The translations under genes were made by a program, and so were the position numbers. A stretch of DNA of 64,000 bases from Enoplolaimus lenunculus (taxonomy: Eukaryota; Nematoda; Enoplea; Enoplida; Thoracostomopsidae). Shown here one piece after another: positions 1-10,432 of the stretch. Positions within the stretch are counted from its first letter, which is position 1. Every line of letters begins with the position of its first letter. The stretch is from positions 452,848-516,847 of the forward strand of contig JASANG010000864.1 in the NCBI GenBank assembly GCA_030248215.1. Direction: 5' to 3'. Below the pieces are notes generated by a model. The model saw only the letters and a list, made by a program, of their open reading frames with translations, did no database searches and had not been told where the DNA came from.

Positions 1-1
1 A

Positions 2-6
2 GAACG

Positions 7-39
<33 letters not shown>

Positions 40-250
40 GCAGCAGCAACATCGTCGACAACAACAACAACATCAACAACAACAACAGCAGCAGCAACAT
101 CGTCGACAACAACAACAACATCAACAACAACAACAGCAGCAGCAACATCGTCGACAACAACAACATCAACAACAACAACAGCAGCAGCAACATCGTCGAC
201 AACAACAACAACATGCGGAACACGAATCGCATAGCACACGGCAACAACAA

Positions 251-309
<59 letters not shown>

Positions 310-899
310 GCAGCAGCAGCAGCAGCAGCAGCAACATCTTCACCAAACAACTCTATATTCTCAACTGCATCCGGAACCAGAACTAGCGACCGCAAGTGAC
401 GTAAAGAAACCTATGTATCCGCCGGAATTACATATCCACGATTGGTCAAAAAGTTACGCAGCGACATATCACGCTGCAAAAACCAGCAACACCAACAACA
501 GCAATCGCTTGACAAGCAAGCACCCAAATGAAGAGAGTGGACACAAAAAACCAACCAGCCACAGAGTTGAAACCGGAACTACACGAACCGGTACCATAGA
601 AACCCATGAAGATGGCATCATCAAAATAAACAATAAAGCTCCAGCCGAGAACATACAAACGAAGGAAGGCCGAACAAGAAGACTCGATACGAAGACGAAA
701 AATGAAACCGGAAATATGGGTTTGGAAACGAACGGCGGAACCGGATATTTCGACGCTACAACCGAGACGTCTAGACGGTATGACGCTAATTCTGGCATTG
801 ACGTTCTCGAAATTGATTTGTTTTCAAACGCGTTTTCGGTGATGGATTTAGATACGATTGGAGATTCTACAGCGGCATCGAGTGCACAAGCGTTAGAAG
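2..899 (+). CDS. Gene 1 exon (5' truncated by window): Gln/His-rich and Ser/Thr/Asn-rich part
   Basis: The open frame (codons starting at 2, 5, 8...) runs 299 codons without a stop, from CAA/CAG-rich repeats into ordinary mixed-codon sequence (residue 138 is the first Met, MYPPELHIHDW). The donor is GAAG|GTAATC with GT at 900-901. Past the donor the frame loses coding character and stops at 971-973. Confidence 0.8.
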
Positions 900-2195
900 G
901 TAATCAACAAACTAAACCAAAGTCGAGGAGATGTGAAACGGTTTCAGTTGAGTTAATTCTAATATCTGTCTAGCAGCAGGAACGTAATTGTAGACGGCTA
1001 GAGGTCTGACAAGCTCTAGCTACTTATGTGGGCTGTTGTGCACTGTCAACCCACATATGAGGTTAAGTTTAGGCTTAGGCTTAGGTATGAACTTTTAGCA
1101 AAACGCTTATGCAAAGCGGCTTATGTATAGATTAGTGGCTGGCGGGTCCTTTTTCCGTGCGACTGCTATGGAGTAAGCGTAAGCTTTAGACTAATTTTTA
1201 CTTAGGTTTCCGCTAAGGCTACGCCTAGGTATGGGCTTAATTTTACGTTTCGACTTCGGTTTAAGATTACGCTTTAGTATAAGCTCATTCCTACGATTTA
1301 AGGCTTAGGATTAACCTTACAAATATGTTTATACTACTGTTACTGTCCTGATCTACAGGCAGACAACGTTCAGGCATGTGCGTACGAGCAGATAAGCGTT
1401 TTCCTAAACGTAAGCATAGGTGTAAATGGGTGGGATATTGTACAAGAGCCATTTGATGCTTGGCCCGACATCGAGTGCCATAGAGTTATACCTGGTAACC
1501 ATTGAACTGTCCGAGTTCAAAGTTATATAAAATTTTAGGTTTAAATGAACTCTTTCTGGTTAAATTAATAGTTCAACGACATAGCAAAACGCTATTATGC
1601 CTTGTGGTGATTTTGCTGCGTACACGCATAACAGATAAACACTATGTATGTTGGTTATTATTTCGAACAGACACGTTTTGTGCGTTTGGACAAGAATTAT
1701 TGAAAAGTAACTCAAAACTTTCATGGTATGGCAACTTCAAAGATTTCGACCAGTGTACAGCACAAGGCCGTAACACTATTAAGTATAGTCATATTCCTAA
1801 GCGTACATATGAGCTTATACCTAAACCTAAGCCTAAACCTAACGACTGTATTTCACGTTTTGCATCAATCTATGAATTGTTTTTATCTTCCAGATCTGCT
1901 TAGTCGTGGATCAGGTTCAGAAAACGCCAATTCTGGTTTGTCAGCGGCAGCTTTTGCCGCCGGCGAGCGCAGAAATGCAAAAACCGGAACCTCAGTGATC
2001 GAAATGACAGGAGGCGTTTGTATGTCGGCGATGGTTTTCGGGATCATTGTTTCGTTGGTTGTTGTCATATTGCTAATTGCAGTTGCAGTCGCTTTATTAT
2101 TATGCTATACTCGACGTCATCATTGTAGCAGTTCACCAATTACGTCGCGTTCGGCAAGCAGAGCGAGCAGTCAAAATCATCATGGCAGGGTTTGA
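2..2195 (+). CDS. Gene 1: Gln/His-rich single-pass membrane protein, 5' incomplete, exons 2-899 and 1894-2195
   Basis: The frame is open from the window edge to a GAAG|GTAATC donor (exon end 899, phase 1). It resumes after a ttttatcttccag acceptor at 1894; the split codon becomes GAT (Asp). The visible protein is 399 residues and the true start lies upstream. Counting from base 2, residues 1-109 are Gln with His and Arg. Residues 138-299 are Asn/Thr/Lys-rich, with a possible N-glycosylation site (KNET). Residues about 345-371 form one hydrophobic helix (VFGIIVSLVVVILLIAVAVA), followed by TRRHH and a Ser-rich tail of about 25 residues. The positive-inside rule suggests a cytoplasmic C terminus and an outside N terminus; that is inference. 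I do not recognise the family. Reading through the intron would stop at 971-973. The joined frame, splice sites and distal AATAAA make the gene itself convincing. Confidence 0.8.
5..330 (+). repeat. Imperfect CAA/CAG tandem repeat coding for polyglutamine
   Basis: Units of 45-51 bp begin at CGA 5, 56, 104, 152 and 197, each coding Arg, 4-5 Gln, His, about 8 Gln, His, Arg. They are followed by a purer (CAA)n/(CAG)n run at about 242-330 interrupted by one AAA. All units stay in frame with gene 1, so length changes would be multiples of three. Confidence 0.9.
900..1893 (+). other. Intron of gene 1 with degraded hexamer-type elements
   Basis: A GT-AG intron of 994 bp. It contains an old family A-like stretch (about 1062-1350: GGCTTAGGCTTAGG runs, a degraded 'gactgctatggagtaagc' segment and TTATACTACTGTTAC near its end). 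A short opposite-strand fragment with CCTAAGC motifs lies at about 1790-1850. Nothing else stands out. Confidence 0.65.
1894..2195 (+). CDS. Gene 1 terminal exon: transmembrane helix and short cytoplasmic tail
   Basis: The pyrimidine-rich acceptor ttttatcttccag precedes base 1894. Two bases complete the split Asp codon, then 99 codons end at TGA 2193-2195. The exon carries an Ala/Gly/Ser-rich linker, the single hydrophobic helix (about nt 2026-2106) and a Ser/Arg-rich tail. A + frame opening at ATG 1728 is intron sequence that happens to read into this exon in the same frame. Confidence 0.8.
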
Positions 2196-2394
2196 AATTT
2201 AAAATTTTTTAATTTTTTACGTGTAAATATTGTGATTGTAAAAATTTGCTGGGACTACAAATATTACCCTGCTAAACGCTGCTGGAACGGTTATCTATAT
2301 TATTAAAACTGCAACAGCCCACATACATATTTATGGCAGCATTCCACACTGTTGTTGTACACGAATTATAGCAGATATATACAGTTTGAAAGCT

Positions 2395-2400
2395 AATAAA
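2395..2400 (+). terminator. Candidate poly(A) signal of gene 1 (AATAAA)
   Basis: A canonical AATAAA lies 200 bp after the gene 1 stop, in AT-rich sequence. It is the nearest clear signal downstream. The 3' end itself cannot be seen. Confidence 0.5.
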
Positions 2401-2714
2401 ACATGATGTTGTAAAGGAACTAAAAGTAAACAATTCTAAATACATTTTTACAGATTTGAAATAGAACAGACAAGAAACAGAACCAAAAGATAAGTTTTTT
2501 TCAGCTCTTATAATTCATATAATTGAACTAATTAAAGTCAAACCAAATGTAATGAAAACTATTGTTTACTTTTTGGGCAGGAGTAAAATTTTTTGGAACA
2601 AATATCTAGGCTTGCAAATATGCAACAACGTTGACTACTATTTATTTAAAGTAGTTTTTATATTATTCTCTATGAACAAGTTAATATTAATTTGGCCCTT
2701 AATTTTAACTAAAT

Positions 2715-2822
2715 TTAACCTTTCTCATATGAATATTTTCAATTTCAAATGCGACGGTAATTTCAAGATAAGATTCGAACCCCAGTCTCACGGGTGGGTT
2801 TTAAACATAGACGAGAGTTGAG
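2715..2822 (-). mobile_element. Partial piggyBac-like MITE with tRNA-like segment
   Basis: It matches one side of the elements at 30098-30373 and 50135-50406: TTAACCTTTCTCATATGAA end, then TTCAATTTCAAATG, then on the minus strand the B-box-like GGGGTTCGAATCT. The far half is missing. Confidence 0.6.
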
Positions 2823-3059
2823 TCGATCTAATTTCTGAGCATGATTTCTCGATCCAAGTGTAGCGCGTTTGAAGACTTTGCAATAATTATCGCAAAATTG
2901 AAATTTATCTCTGCTATAGTATTGACTAAATTTTATGCGCAACCTTCAAATTTCGCTCACTGTTTGCAGTAAATTTCACCTGCCATTAAGCAGAATATCA
3001 AATAGACGCCATTGCAAGGGGCTCGTAAAAGCGGCAGACACCTCCTAACCGGAACATAA

Positions 3060-3212
3060 ACAAGTAATAATTTTGGTACATTTTTTACGGCAGCGGACGC
3101 AAAGAGGTTATCCCAAGGTTCAGTTGTGTTGGACGCCGGAGCGTCCCTAGGATTGATTACTTTGTTTCAAGAGGATCTTTCCGAGTATAAAAGCGATCCG
3201 TTCATCCTGAAA
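3060..3212 (+). other. Short coding-like stretch containing VLDAGAS, 51 codons
   Basis: The frame is open between stops at 3057 and 3213, reading ...RLSQGSVVLDAGASLGLITLF... . The VLDAGAS-x-x-LI pattern loosely resembles the active-site strand of retroviral-type aspartic proteases (usually D-[TS]-G-A). Here Ala replaces the usual Ser/Thr and no neighbouring retroelement domain is visible. It could be a retroelement relic, an orphan exon or chance. Confidence 0.2.
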
Positions 3213-3326
3213 TGATGGACGGGTATATTCCCATTTTGTGCTTCCCAGTTTAATACGTCCATGTTGGGAAAGGTAGAAAGTGCTGAAGAAACTACTATTA
3301 GACTGTATATATCGGAAATAGTTGTT

Positions 3327-3662
3327 CCCATGTAAAGATCAGGGGCGGACGGTTTTTCTGCAGGACTGCAATAGGGTAAGTTTAAGCTTTAAACTTCATT
3401 CTTTGCTTAAACTTCGGCTTAGGTGTAAGCTCATTCTGAATACGCTTAGGCTTAAGCTTTAGACTAATTCTTTTGCTTAGGTTTAGCTTAGGTATGAGCT
3501 GATTCTTACGCTTGGCTTAAGCTTTAGACTAATTCTTTTGCTTAGGTATTAGCTTAGGTATGAGCTGATTCTTACGCTTGGCTTATGCTTTAGACTAATT
3601 CTTTTCCTTAGGCTTTGGCTTAGGCTAAGGAATATGCTTGGCTCTGTTCTATACATTGGTCA
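3327..3662 (+). mobile_element. Family A element (hAT-like MITE with hexamer array), degraded
   Basis: It starts CCCATGTAAAGATCAGGGGC and ends near CTGTTCTATACATTGGTC. Inside, the block GCTTTAGACTAATTCTTTTG is repeated about three times at roughly 80-bp spacing with TTAGGC-like runs. It is continuous with the long repeat 3663-4030, which is shared in inverted orientation with 17531-18191. Confidence 0.65.
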
Positions 3663-4030
3663 AATACTTGTCATGTGTTGCTGTTGAATCATATTTATAT
3701 GTTAAATCCAAACAGTATTTTTATAAAAACATTTCTTTTTAATAAAATGAAAATATTTTCAGTCTGGTGACGAAATGTCAAATGCCCAACGGTGCTTAGT
3801 TTTTCTAAAATTCAACCATGAACCACAAACAACACCTGACAGCTGTTTACAGAATTACGTCAAAAAAGCCGACGTATACGAGTAGGGATGTTAGAAATAA
3901 CCTGAGCCTGAGCCAGTTTCAAATTAAAATTAGGAGCTTAAAAACTTAAATTTTATACTAAAAAACATTCATTTGTCAATTTTTACAATAACATGCGTAC
4001 ATCAGATAACTTTTGTTTGGTCATTGGTGA
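3390..4030 (+). repeat. Long dispersed repeat, inverted relative to 17555-18100
   Basis: Aligned by eye, the unique part (e.g. GACGTATACGAGTAGGGATG, ATAACATGCGTACA, AGATAACTTTTGTTT) is present on the opposite strand at about 17560-17935 with only scattered differences. Homology includes the hexamer part as well. Confidence 0.8.
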
Positions 4031-4294
4031 TAAGCGCATAAGGCAAATACCTTCAGAGGTGTGTACCTCTGAGGTAAGTGTGTTGATTACCGGCGAACTT
4101 TAGTTGTTTTTGAATCCGCATCTTTAGTCCTTACCTGGTCTCAAATTACGCAATGTATATTCACATTTGTTCATATTTTATAACCTCTACACTGTAACTT
4201 TTTAATTTGAAGGAAATGTTCGCACTGAACTTGGCATAGGGAGTTGTCAGCTCTAAATGTATTATCTCGTTCCAGCTAGTATTTTATGAAAATT

Positions 4295-4429
4295 CGGCCC
4301 TTAAAAATAAATATTAGGGGCGGAACGTTCTTCTGTGGGACTGTAATAGAGTCAGCTTAAACTTTAGACTATTTTTTTTGGTTTGGCTTAGAGTTAGGTT
4401 TTAGAATATGCTTATACTACTATTACGGC
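4295..4429 (+). mobile_element. Family A fragment, left part
   Basis: It begins GGCCC...ATTAGGGGCGGAACGTTC, followed by GTGGGACTGTAATAGAGT and a TTAGACTATTTTTTTTGG block. It ends at TACTATTACG, where family B begins at 4430. The right terminus is absent. Confidence 0.6.
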
Positions 4430-4590
4430 GGCTCATGCTACTTTAAGGGGCGTCCAGGTTTCTGGTGGGTCTATAAAAGAGTAGGTTTAGATTCTAAATT
4501 ACATTGTTTGCTTAGGCTTAGGCTTAGGCTTAGGCTTAGGCTTAGGAATACGTTTAATCTACTGTTACGCCACTAAGAATAACATTGGCC
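4430..4590 (+). mobile_element. Family B element (hexamer-bearing hAT-like MITE)
   Basis: The left end is GGCTCATGCTACTTTAAGGG, then the conserved TTTCTGGTGGGTCTATAAAA block and a clean (GGCTTA)n run. The right end is GTTACGCCACTAAGAATAAC followed by ATTGGCC. Termini are complementary and match the copies at 17085 and 27709. Confidence 0.75.
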
Positions 4591-4703
4591 GTGTAGTATA
4601 CATTGACCGAAAATTCAAACAGCCACTTCTTTTCGCTCAATAATTAACTATCATCGCCAATCCTTGTATTGCGCATCCTAAAATTTTTCCAGCCCGCCTG
4701 GCA

Positions 4704-4870
4704 CGGACCCGTCCCAGACGAATCCCAAGGGTGACTCAGGCCCCCTGGAAGAATTTTGGCTCCCTAGAAAAATTTCAAGTGTGCTTGTAAGTCATAAAAA
4801 ACCTTGTATGATCCTCCTGAAAAACTTTCAGCCCTCCAAACACGGTGAGCTAGCTACCAACTTGCCCTGG
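4704..4870. mobile_element. Family E element (about 150-170 bp, GTAGCC-type ends)
   Basis: It is degraded, with end-like GGACCCGTCCCAG and GGTGAGCTAGCTACC. The diagnostic interior TGCTTGTAAGTCATAAAAAA, AGAAAAATTTCAA and CTGAAAAACTTTCAGCCC is shared with the other E copies. Confidence 0.65.
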
Positions 4871-5134
4871 TAAGGTTAGCTGGTTACAACAGTCCTTGTG
4901 TTATCGGTCTGTCTGTTTGTATATATAGTTCGATTTAGTTTTCTAACTTTTCAAAGTGTATATTAAATATGTTCTCATCTGTTCAAGAATTTGAAAAGGA
5001 TATTTTCTAGCTTCCACTGTATAAAGGCATGCAATACCGACCAAACTAGACAGTTTGCGGTATTAACAGAGAAGGAAAATGAAGTTTTAAGCTTTTTTGA
5101 CTCAAAATTCCGCTGTCAAGCCATTGTATATATA

Positions 5135-5176
5135 AAAATAAATAAATAAATTAATATATATATACATATATATATC
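5135..5176. repeat. AT-rich simple repeat (AATA/TATA)
   Basis: An (AATA)n run passes into (TA)n. Confidence 0.8.
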
Positions 5177-5833
5177 GCTTTTAATCTTGTTTGACGTGTA
5201 TTCTTCCTTTGTTGGTGAACTCTATTCTATACAATGACGCGATATACGCAGCAAAATTTGTGACAAAAACGTATTTTTTGAAATTTTTTGAAATTTTGCA
5301 CAAACCGCAGTTGATGCTTTTATGGCAAGTTTTAGTATAGAATTTTAAATGTCTGGCGAGCAGAATACAATATTAAACGCGATTGTTTGCGAGGGCATAT
5401 TTTGGGTAAAAAGTTTTCGATACGGGTAGTACCTGCACGTAAAAATTTCAAGGCGCGGGGTGTAAATTGGTAAACCTTTGGCGGTCTAGAATTTTTTAGA
5501 ATCAAACGACAAACATGTAAAGTTTAACTATATTTAGCCTGGAGTTTGGTTTGTTATGCTGTTGGTCTCAAAGTTGAACTGGAAGAATGCCTATATTTTC
5601 AGCAGAAAATCGACATCAGTTTCCGGTAGAAATTTGACTGAAGGCTTCTGCAATTTAAGTTGCAACATTTTTTGTACTTGTGTTGTTCAGTGAATTGTAA
5701 TTTCATAGTCGGTATAACGGAGACGGCGAGAGTCGATGAAAGCGCGGTTCTCCCATTGGATCGAGCGAACTGAACTAGTGTTCAACCTCCAGTTCAAAAT
5801 CTTTCGCTTTGGACTATTTTTCTAACAAATGTC

Positions 5834-6046
5834 TACACTGAAAAAAACGGTGAGTCAAATTAACACTCTGCGAAATAGGCTTTTCCAGTCTACACAAACT
5901 GAGTCAAAATTCGACTCCGCCAGAATCAAACGTGCTACTCAGTGAGTCGAATTTGCCTCTGGCAGATTCGTATTCGACACATTTTGTGTAGTCCCGTAAA
6001 GCCTCTTTTGGAAAAAGTCAATTTGACTCACCATTGTTTGCAGTGT
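5834..6046. mobile_element. Family D long-hairpin MITE
   Basis: Arms TACACTGAAAAAAACGGTGA and TCACCATTGTTTGCAGTGT are complementary over about 90 bp, with GACTC-rich centres. Same family as 7328, 14184, 27308 and 43165; this copy is more diverged. Confidence 0.8.
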
Positions 6047-6581
6047 GGACAGACCTTCATCTGGATATTTGCTAACTCAAGTTGCACCTAACCAGCCTCT
6101 AATAGAGATTATTGTGTCGTAAACCAACGCTAAAGCAATTATGTAATATCGATACTCTGGAAAAGTAGATAAGCTTAATTTCTCAACGCAAAAGAAAAAC
6201 TAAGCGTTGGTAAATGGGTGGCGCGAGTAGCGTTAATTTTGGCTCGGATATACCCACAGGTAAAAAAAGTAAAATTTCCATTTTTAATGCACGTACCCGG
6301 TAGAGAAATCGTTTCTGAGACTTACGTCTTGGCATTGAATACTTCTACCTTATCAAATGCGAAGCTCTTAAATTGCAGAGTGCAAACTTAGTTTATGTTT
6401 TCATATTATGTTTGCTTTACGTTTATTTTATTATTCTTTGTGGAACGGTAGTCATGAAGAAATACCGCAGTAAACAACCTATATATGGTTTCATTTAATT
6501 AGTAAAATTACGGTATTGCACTATTTTGACAAAATAACAGCGAACTAAATTACGTTGACTATTTTCAAAATAGCCGGTTCC

Positions 6582-6771
6582 GGCCAATGCATAGAACAGG
6601 GTTGTAACAGTTGTATAAACATATTCTTAAGCCTGAGTCTAAGCATGAGAATAAGCTTATATCGTCGCCTAAACCTAAACCTAAGCCTAAACAAAAAATA
6701 GTGTAAAAGCTTAAGTTTTACTCTTTTGTAGTCCCGCAGAAAAACGTTCCGGCCCTGATGTTTACATGGGC
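6582..6771 (-). mobile_element. Family A element, minus orientation
   Basis: It runs from GGCCAATGCATAGAACAGG to TTCCGGCCCTGATGTTTACA-TGGGC. Inside are CCTAAACCTAAGCC hexamers and AAAAATAGTGTAAAAGCTTA. The full length of about 190 bp is present but diverged. Confidence 0.75.
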
Positions 6772-6789
6772 GCTACCTTACAGTTTTTA

Positions 6790-6968
6790 ACAATTTTTCC
6801 CGCAAAATTTTTTCTGATAAAATGGTAAGGTCTCTACCTTGCAATTTTTCGCCCTCAGAAATTTTTTGTGGTGATACAATGATAAGGTCCCTCCCAATCT
6901 TGCAATTTTTGCGTTTCATAACATTGGCCAGCCCGCACCCCGCACAAATTTTTCGATCCGCCTCTGAC
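6790..6968. mobile_element. Family F repeat
   Basis: It contains the paired motif CTGATAAAATGGTAAGGTCT and GATACAATGATAAGGTCC and ends near GATCCGCCTCTGA. The same motifs recur at about 23390, 52841 and 55061 (AGGGACCTTATCATTTTAT on the other strand). Confidence 0.55.
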
Positions 6969-7170
6969 TACGAGGGTGTATATAAGGGTGATAGGGAATA
7001 TATCCCCTCTGAAATTTGTTCAAAAATTAGTGAAAAGGATTGTAGGTTGTAGAATAACACGCAGAGCTCAAAAATTGCTGTCGCTGTCTACGTTTGATTA
7101 CAGCTACTTTTAAACGTATTCTCTCTCGAAATCAAATTCTGGCTCCGACCTGGAAATTGTCCTTAGTGTT

Positions 7171-7244
7171 CTGAATAATAGGAGGGGACTGATATTTATT
7201 TTGCCTCTTCAGCGAGTACTCTTTTGCTATGCGGTTACATACTG

Positions 7245-7304
<60 letters not shown>
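7171..7304 (+). repeat. Family C left-end fragment running into an (ATT)n microsatellite
   Basis: 7171-7243 matches the start of family C (CTGAATAATAGGAGGGGACT, GATATTTATTTTGCCTCTTC, GCGGTTACATACTGTTATTT). Where family C would continue, a pure TTA run of about 60 bp takes over, so the microsatellite apparently grew out of the element's TTATTTATT. Confidence 0.75.
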
Positions 7305-7327
7305 TACCGCGTGTTAATTGCACCGTA

Positions 7328-7537
7328 CACACTGCAAAAAATAGTGAGTCAAATTGGCTCTCTCCGAAGGCTCTACGGGACTACACAAACTGAGTCAAAT
7401 TCGACGCCGCCAGAGTCAAACGTGCAACCCAGTCAGCAGAACTTGACTCTGTCGGAGTCAAATTTGACTCAGTTTGTTTAGTCCCGTAGAGCCTATTTCA
7501 GAGAGAGTCAATTTGACTCACTATTTTTTGCAGTGCA
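7328..7537. mobile_element. Family D long-hairpin MITE
   Basis: Ends are ACACTGCAAAAAATAGTGAG and CTCACTATTTTTTGCAGTG. Arms contain CTACGGGACTACACAAACTG and its complement CAGTTTGTTTAGTCCCGTAG. Confidence 0.85.
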
Positions 7538-8056
7538 CCATGCTTTTTAATATTGTTTCTTTGGGCCGAACTGACTACATCGAATATGCCGTTATTTTTT
7601 CTGGATTTAATAAAGTTTTGCGGGTTTGGTTGAGCTTCAAATTCCAATTATAGACTTTGTGTTCCGCGCAAATCTTTGTGAACTACTAATTTACGAAGCG
7701 GTCAACAACACAGTTTCCGTTTGGCCAATAAAATGCAGGTGCACGAAATTGAAGCAACTTGAAACAACGTTGATATGTGCGAATTAAATTTAATAGCACG
7801 AATTCTAGTGAATTATCTGTAGCTGCAAAGAACATCTAAGCTATTTTGTAGACGAACTATTTTAAGACTTTGTTTCATAATGTGGCTAAGGCATATTTTC
7901 AAAATATACAACAAATATGTCTGAAATATCGCTTGTGTTGCTTATTTTCCAGACATATAAACTCTGAAAAATAAAAAAGTTTTGCCAAATAACCCGACTA
8001 CTAAATTTAAAATATAGCTCAACCAAATTCCTTAATTTTACAACCTAAAATACGTC

Positions 8057-8254
8057 GGCCCACGTAATGATCAGGGGCAGAATGTTTTTTGTGGGACTGC
8101 AATTGAGTAAGCTTACGCTTTTGACTAACACTTTGCTGGCTTATGCTAAGGCTTAGGATTAGGCTTAGGAATATGCTCATTCGTACGCTTAGGCTTAGGT
8201 TTAGGTTTAGGCTTAGTCTTTAATACTGTTCCATCCCTGTTCTTTACATTGGCC
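8057..8254 (+). mobile_element. Family A element
   Basis: The left end is GGCCCACGTAATGATCAGGG and the right end CCCTGTTCTTTACATTGGCC, nearly complementary. The interior has GCTTAGGCTTAGGTTTAGG hexamers. About 198 bp. Confidence 0.8.
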
Positions 8255-8269
8255 CACAAACAAGGAGAC

Positions 8270-8402
8270 AGGGGACTTGTTTAGGCTTAGGATTAAGCAT
8301 ATGGTTAGGTATATGCTCAGTTTTATCCTAAGGCTTAGGCATAGGCTTAGGCTTAGGAATACGCTGATAATACTGTTCCGCCCCTGTTCTTTACATTGGC
8401 CA
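8270..8402 (+). mobile_element. Family A right-half fragment
   Basis: A hexamer array followed by AATACTGTTCCGCCCCTGTT and CTTTACATTGGCC, with no left terminus. It lies just downstream of the copy at 8057, suggesting a truncated tandem partner. Confidence 0.65.
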
Positions 8403-8847
8403 ATACGCCGACGACGTAAACTACGGCTGGGCCAGGTATGAGCTCAACACGAAATAATATCTTTGAGATTTCACTATTTATATACACTTTTAAGAATATA
8501 CGCGGAGCAACTCGTTTATATGTATTAAAAATTAGAATATTTTATTATTCATTCATTTAGTCTTGGCTGTATTTGAGCTAAAATATAAAAAAAACTGTTT
8601 TTCGCTGAAAACTGTTTGTTTAGCTAAAACTTATTATATCACGCGATATATACATGCTTTCGTCCGTTGTTGAGCACATGCTTAAACTGTGCATGTGACA
8701 TCAAGATGACAGTTGTATTTTTGCCATGTCACTTGGCCTACTGAGTGATCCAGGATGTTTCGATGAGGATACGCGTTCTGTGGTTCGAAATTTGACTGTT
8801 TTTCAATTAATTATGCCCTAGCAGATATATCAATATACCTAAATGAT

Positions 8848-8975
8848 AACAGGTTTAAGCTCATGGATTATCCTCGTCGTATTTTTGAGTTGTTAAACGA
8901 GAAAACACCGTTTGAGCTTCAGAGGATTGAAGGAGTGGAGAATGGCCCCTACATTCCCATTGATCAAGCCTGTAT
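8848..8975 (+). other. Orphan coding-like stretch (possible exon), unassigned
   Basis: After an AACAG at about 8852 the frame reads MDYPRRIFELLNEKTPFELQ, RIEGVENGPYIPIDQA, with mixed codon use unlike the flanks. A GTATAAGG donor-like site lies at 8972. The frame continues open to 9094, but the later part looks non-coding. No partner exon was found; it could be a transposon relic. Confidence 0.25.
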
Positions 8976-9712
8976 AAGGTTACTTTTAGGCAAGGGTGTC
9001 CCCGCATGCGGCATTGGGTGGCCGCGCCTGCTCAAATTTAGCTGGTACCCTCCAAATAGACACGGCCAGACATTGCAATTTAACTTGGTTTTTTGATCCA
9101 TTCCGATTTTTTTAAATTTAACAACAAGGGGCCCCCAAAATTTATTCGGTGCGCTCCCAATTAAAATGTTCGGCGGACGTCGTCCCTGCTTTTAGGAATG
9201 ACTGTTTATATAACCTAATTTCCAATGTAAGCAAATCAGTATCACGTAATTTTAAACCCTACACAATATATATCTTTAATGATATAATATAATTTGAATT
9301 TTTTAATGAAATCTAATAATAATTCGTCTGACGGCTTCTAGTTCATACACGTTGACGCTCACCAGTAATAGTAGAAGATCCTGGGTGGAAGCAAAGGCTG
9401 CATCTCCCCAAGGTTTCTGCGGTACTGAAACTTTTGCTGTACAAATAGTTCATTTGAAACTTATGTCTTTTCTAGTCAAACATTCAGTAATATGACGCAG
9501 TTTACAACTCGAATTAAAAAATTTCGTACCTTTGTCACATTGCGCAATTGATCAATTATTAATTATACAAAAATTCACTAAATGCTTGGAAACTTCAAAA
9601 TTTCGCACATCAAACAAGTTATCCTACGCGAATTTGAAAATTGAAGATGTCCCACCGAACCGCCCCCGACCCTCGAAATAAAAACAATAAGTTAAACTGA
9701 AACGTTTCCTAT

Positions 9713-10000
9713 AAGGGTTGCGGTATACTCGATGCACTTTATATCAAAAAAATAATTGTTAAGATATGTACGGTAGTCGCGGGGCACCGGACGATGCCGC
9801 CCGGTACATCTAAAATGTACATTTATTTTCCACTCGCGGCGCTGCACGGCACCACGCGGCATCGAGTTAAAGCGAATGACGACATCCTGTGACGCGTGCA
9901 TCCGATGACGCGTGGAGGTGGAGGCGCTGCGTAGCATCGACCGAAAGCGAATGACGACATCCGATGACGCGTGGAGGCGGATTCGTCATAGCGCAACCTT
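9713..10000. mobile_element. Family H element (GGGTTGCGCTATAC ends), GC-rich interior
   Basis: Left end AAGGGTTGCGGTATACTCG and right end CATAGCGCAACCTT are complementary over about 13 bp. The interior is unusually GC-rich and contains a 75-bp partial duplication (AAAGCGAATGACGACATCC at 9869 and 9944). Confidence 0.65.
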
Positions 10001-10432
10001 AACTCTTATAGCAGCTATATATTCTGTCCACTTTTAACTTTATCAATGACACCAGTGACAGTCTGTATCACACCCAGCCCGGGTCTAGCTCTAGCACGCC
10101 TTTGTCGATTGACGAACACTAAACTTATAACGTACCACACCAAGACTCACAAACTGACGTGTAATGGCGTAGGCAGGGTTTCATTTCGAACGACTATAAA
10201 CTCATCTAAACCAGCATCGGCTGAGGTTTCGATCGAGTGTAGCGAGCGAGAAAATTTGGTTTCCACCCTCGTAGTCCTGGCAATACATTGACATTTTTAT
10301 AGTTTTCCAGCATACCAATCCCGGGTACACCATAAATTGCGTATATGCCCCCCCTGCTGTAGTTGAGCTCGCTGATTGGAACATGGCAAAGAGATCATTT
10401 CCATAGGGGATAACCCTGGCTGAAAGTTTTTT

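Noticed and set aside
446-798. Minus-strand frames over 446-798
   Set aside because: Antisense shadows of the gene 1 exon.
1502-1903. A 133-codon + frame and the ATG at 1728
   Set aside because: They lie in the gene 1 intron; only the part after the 1894 acceptor is supported as coding.
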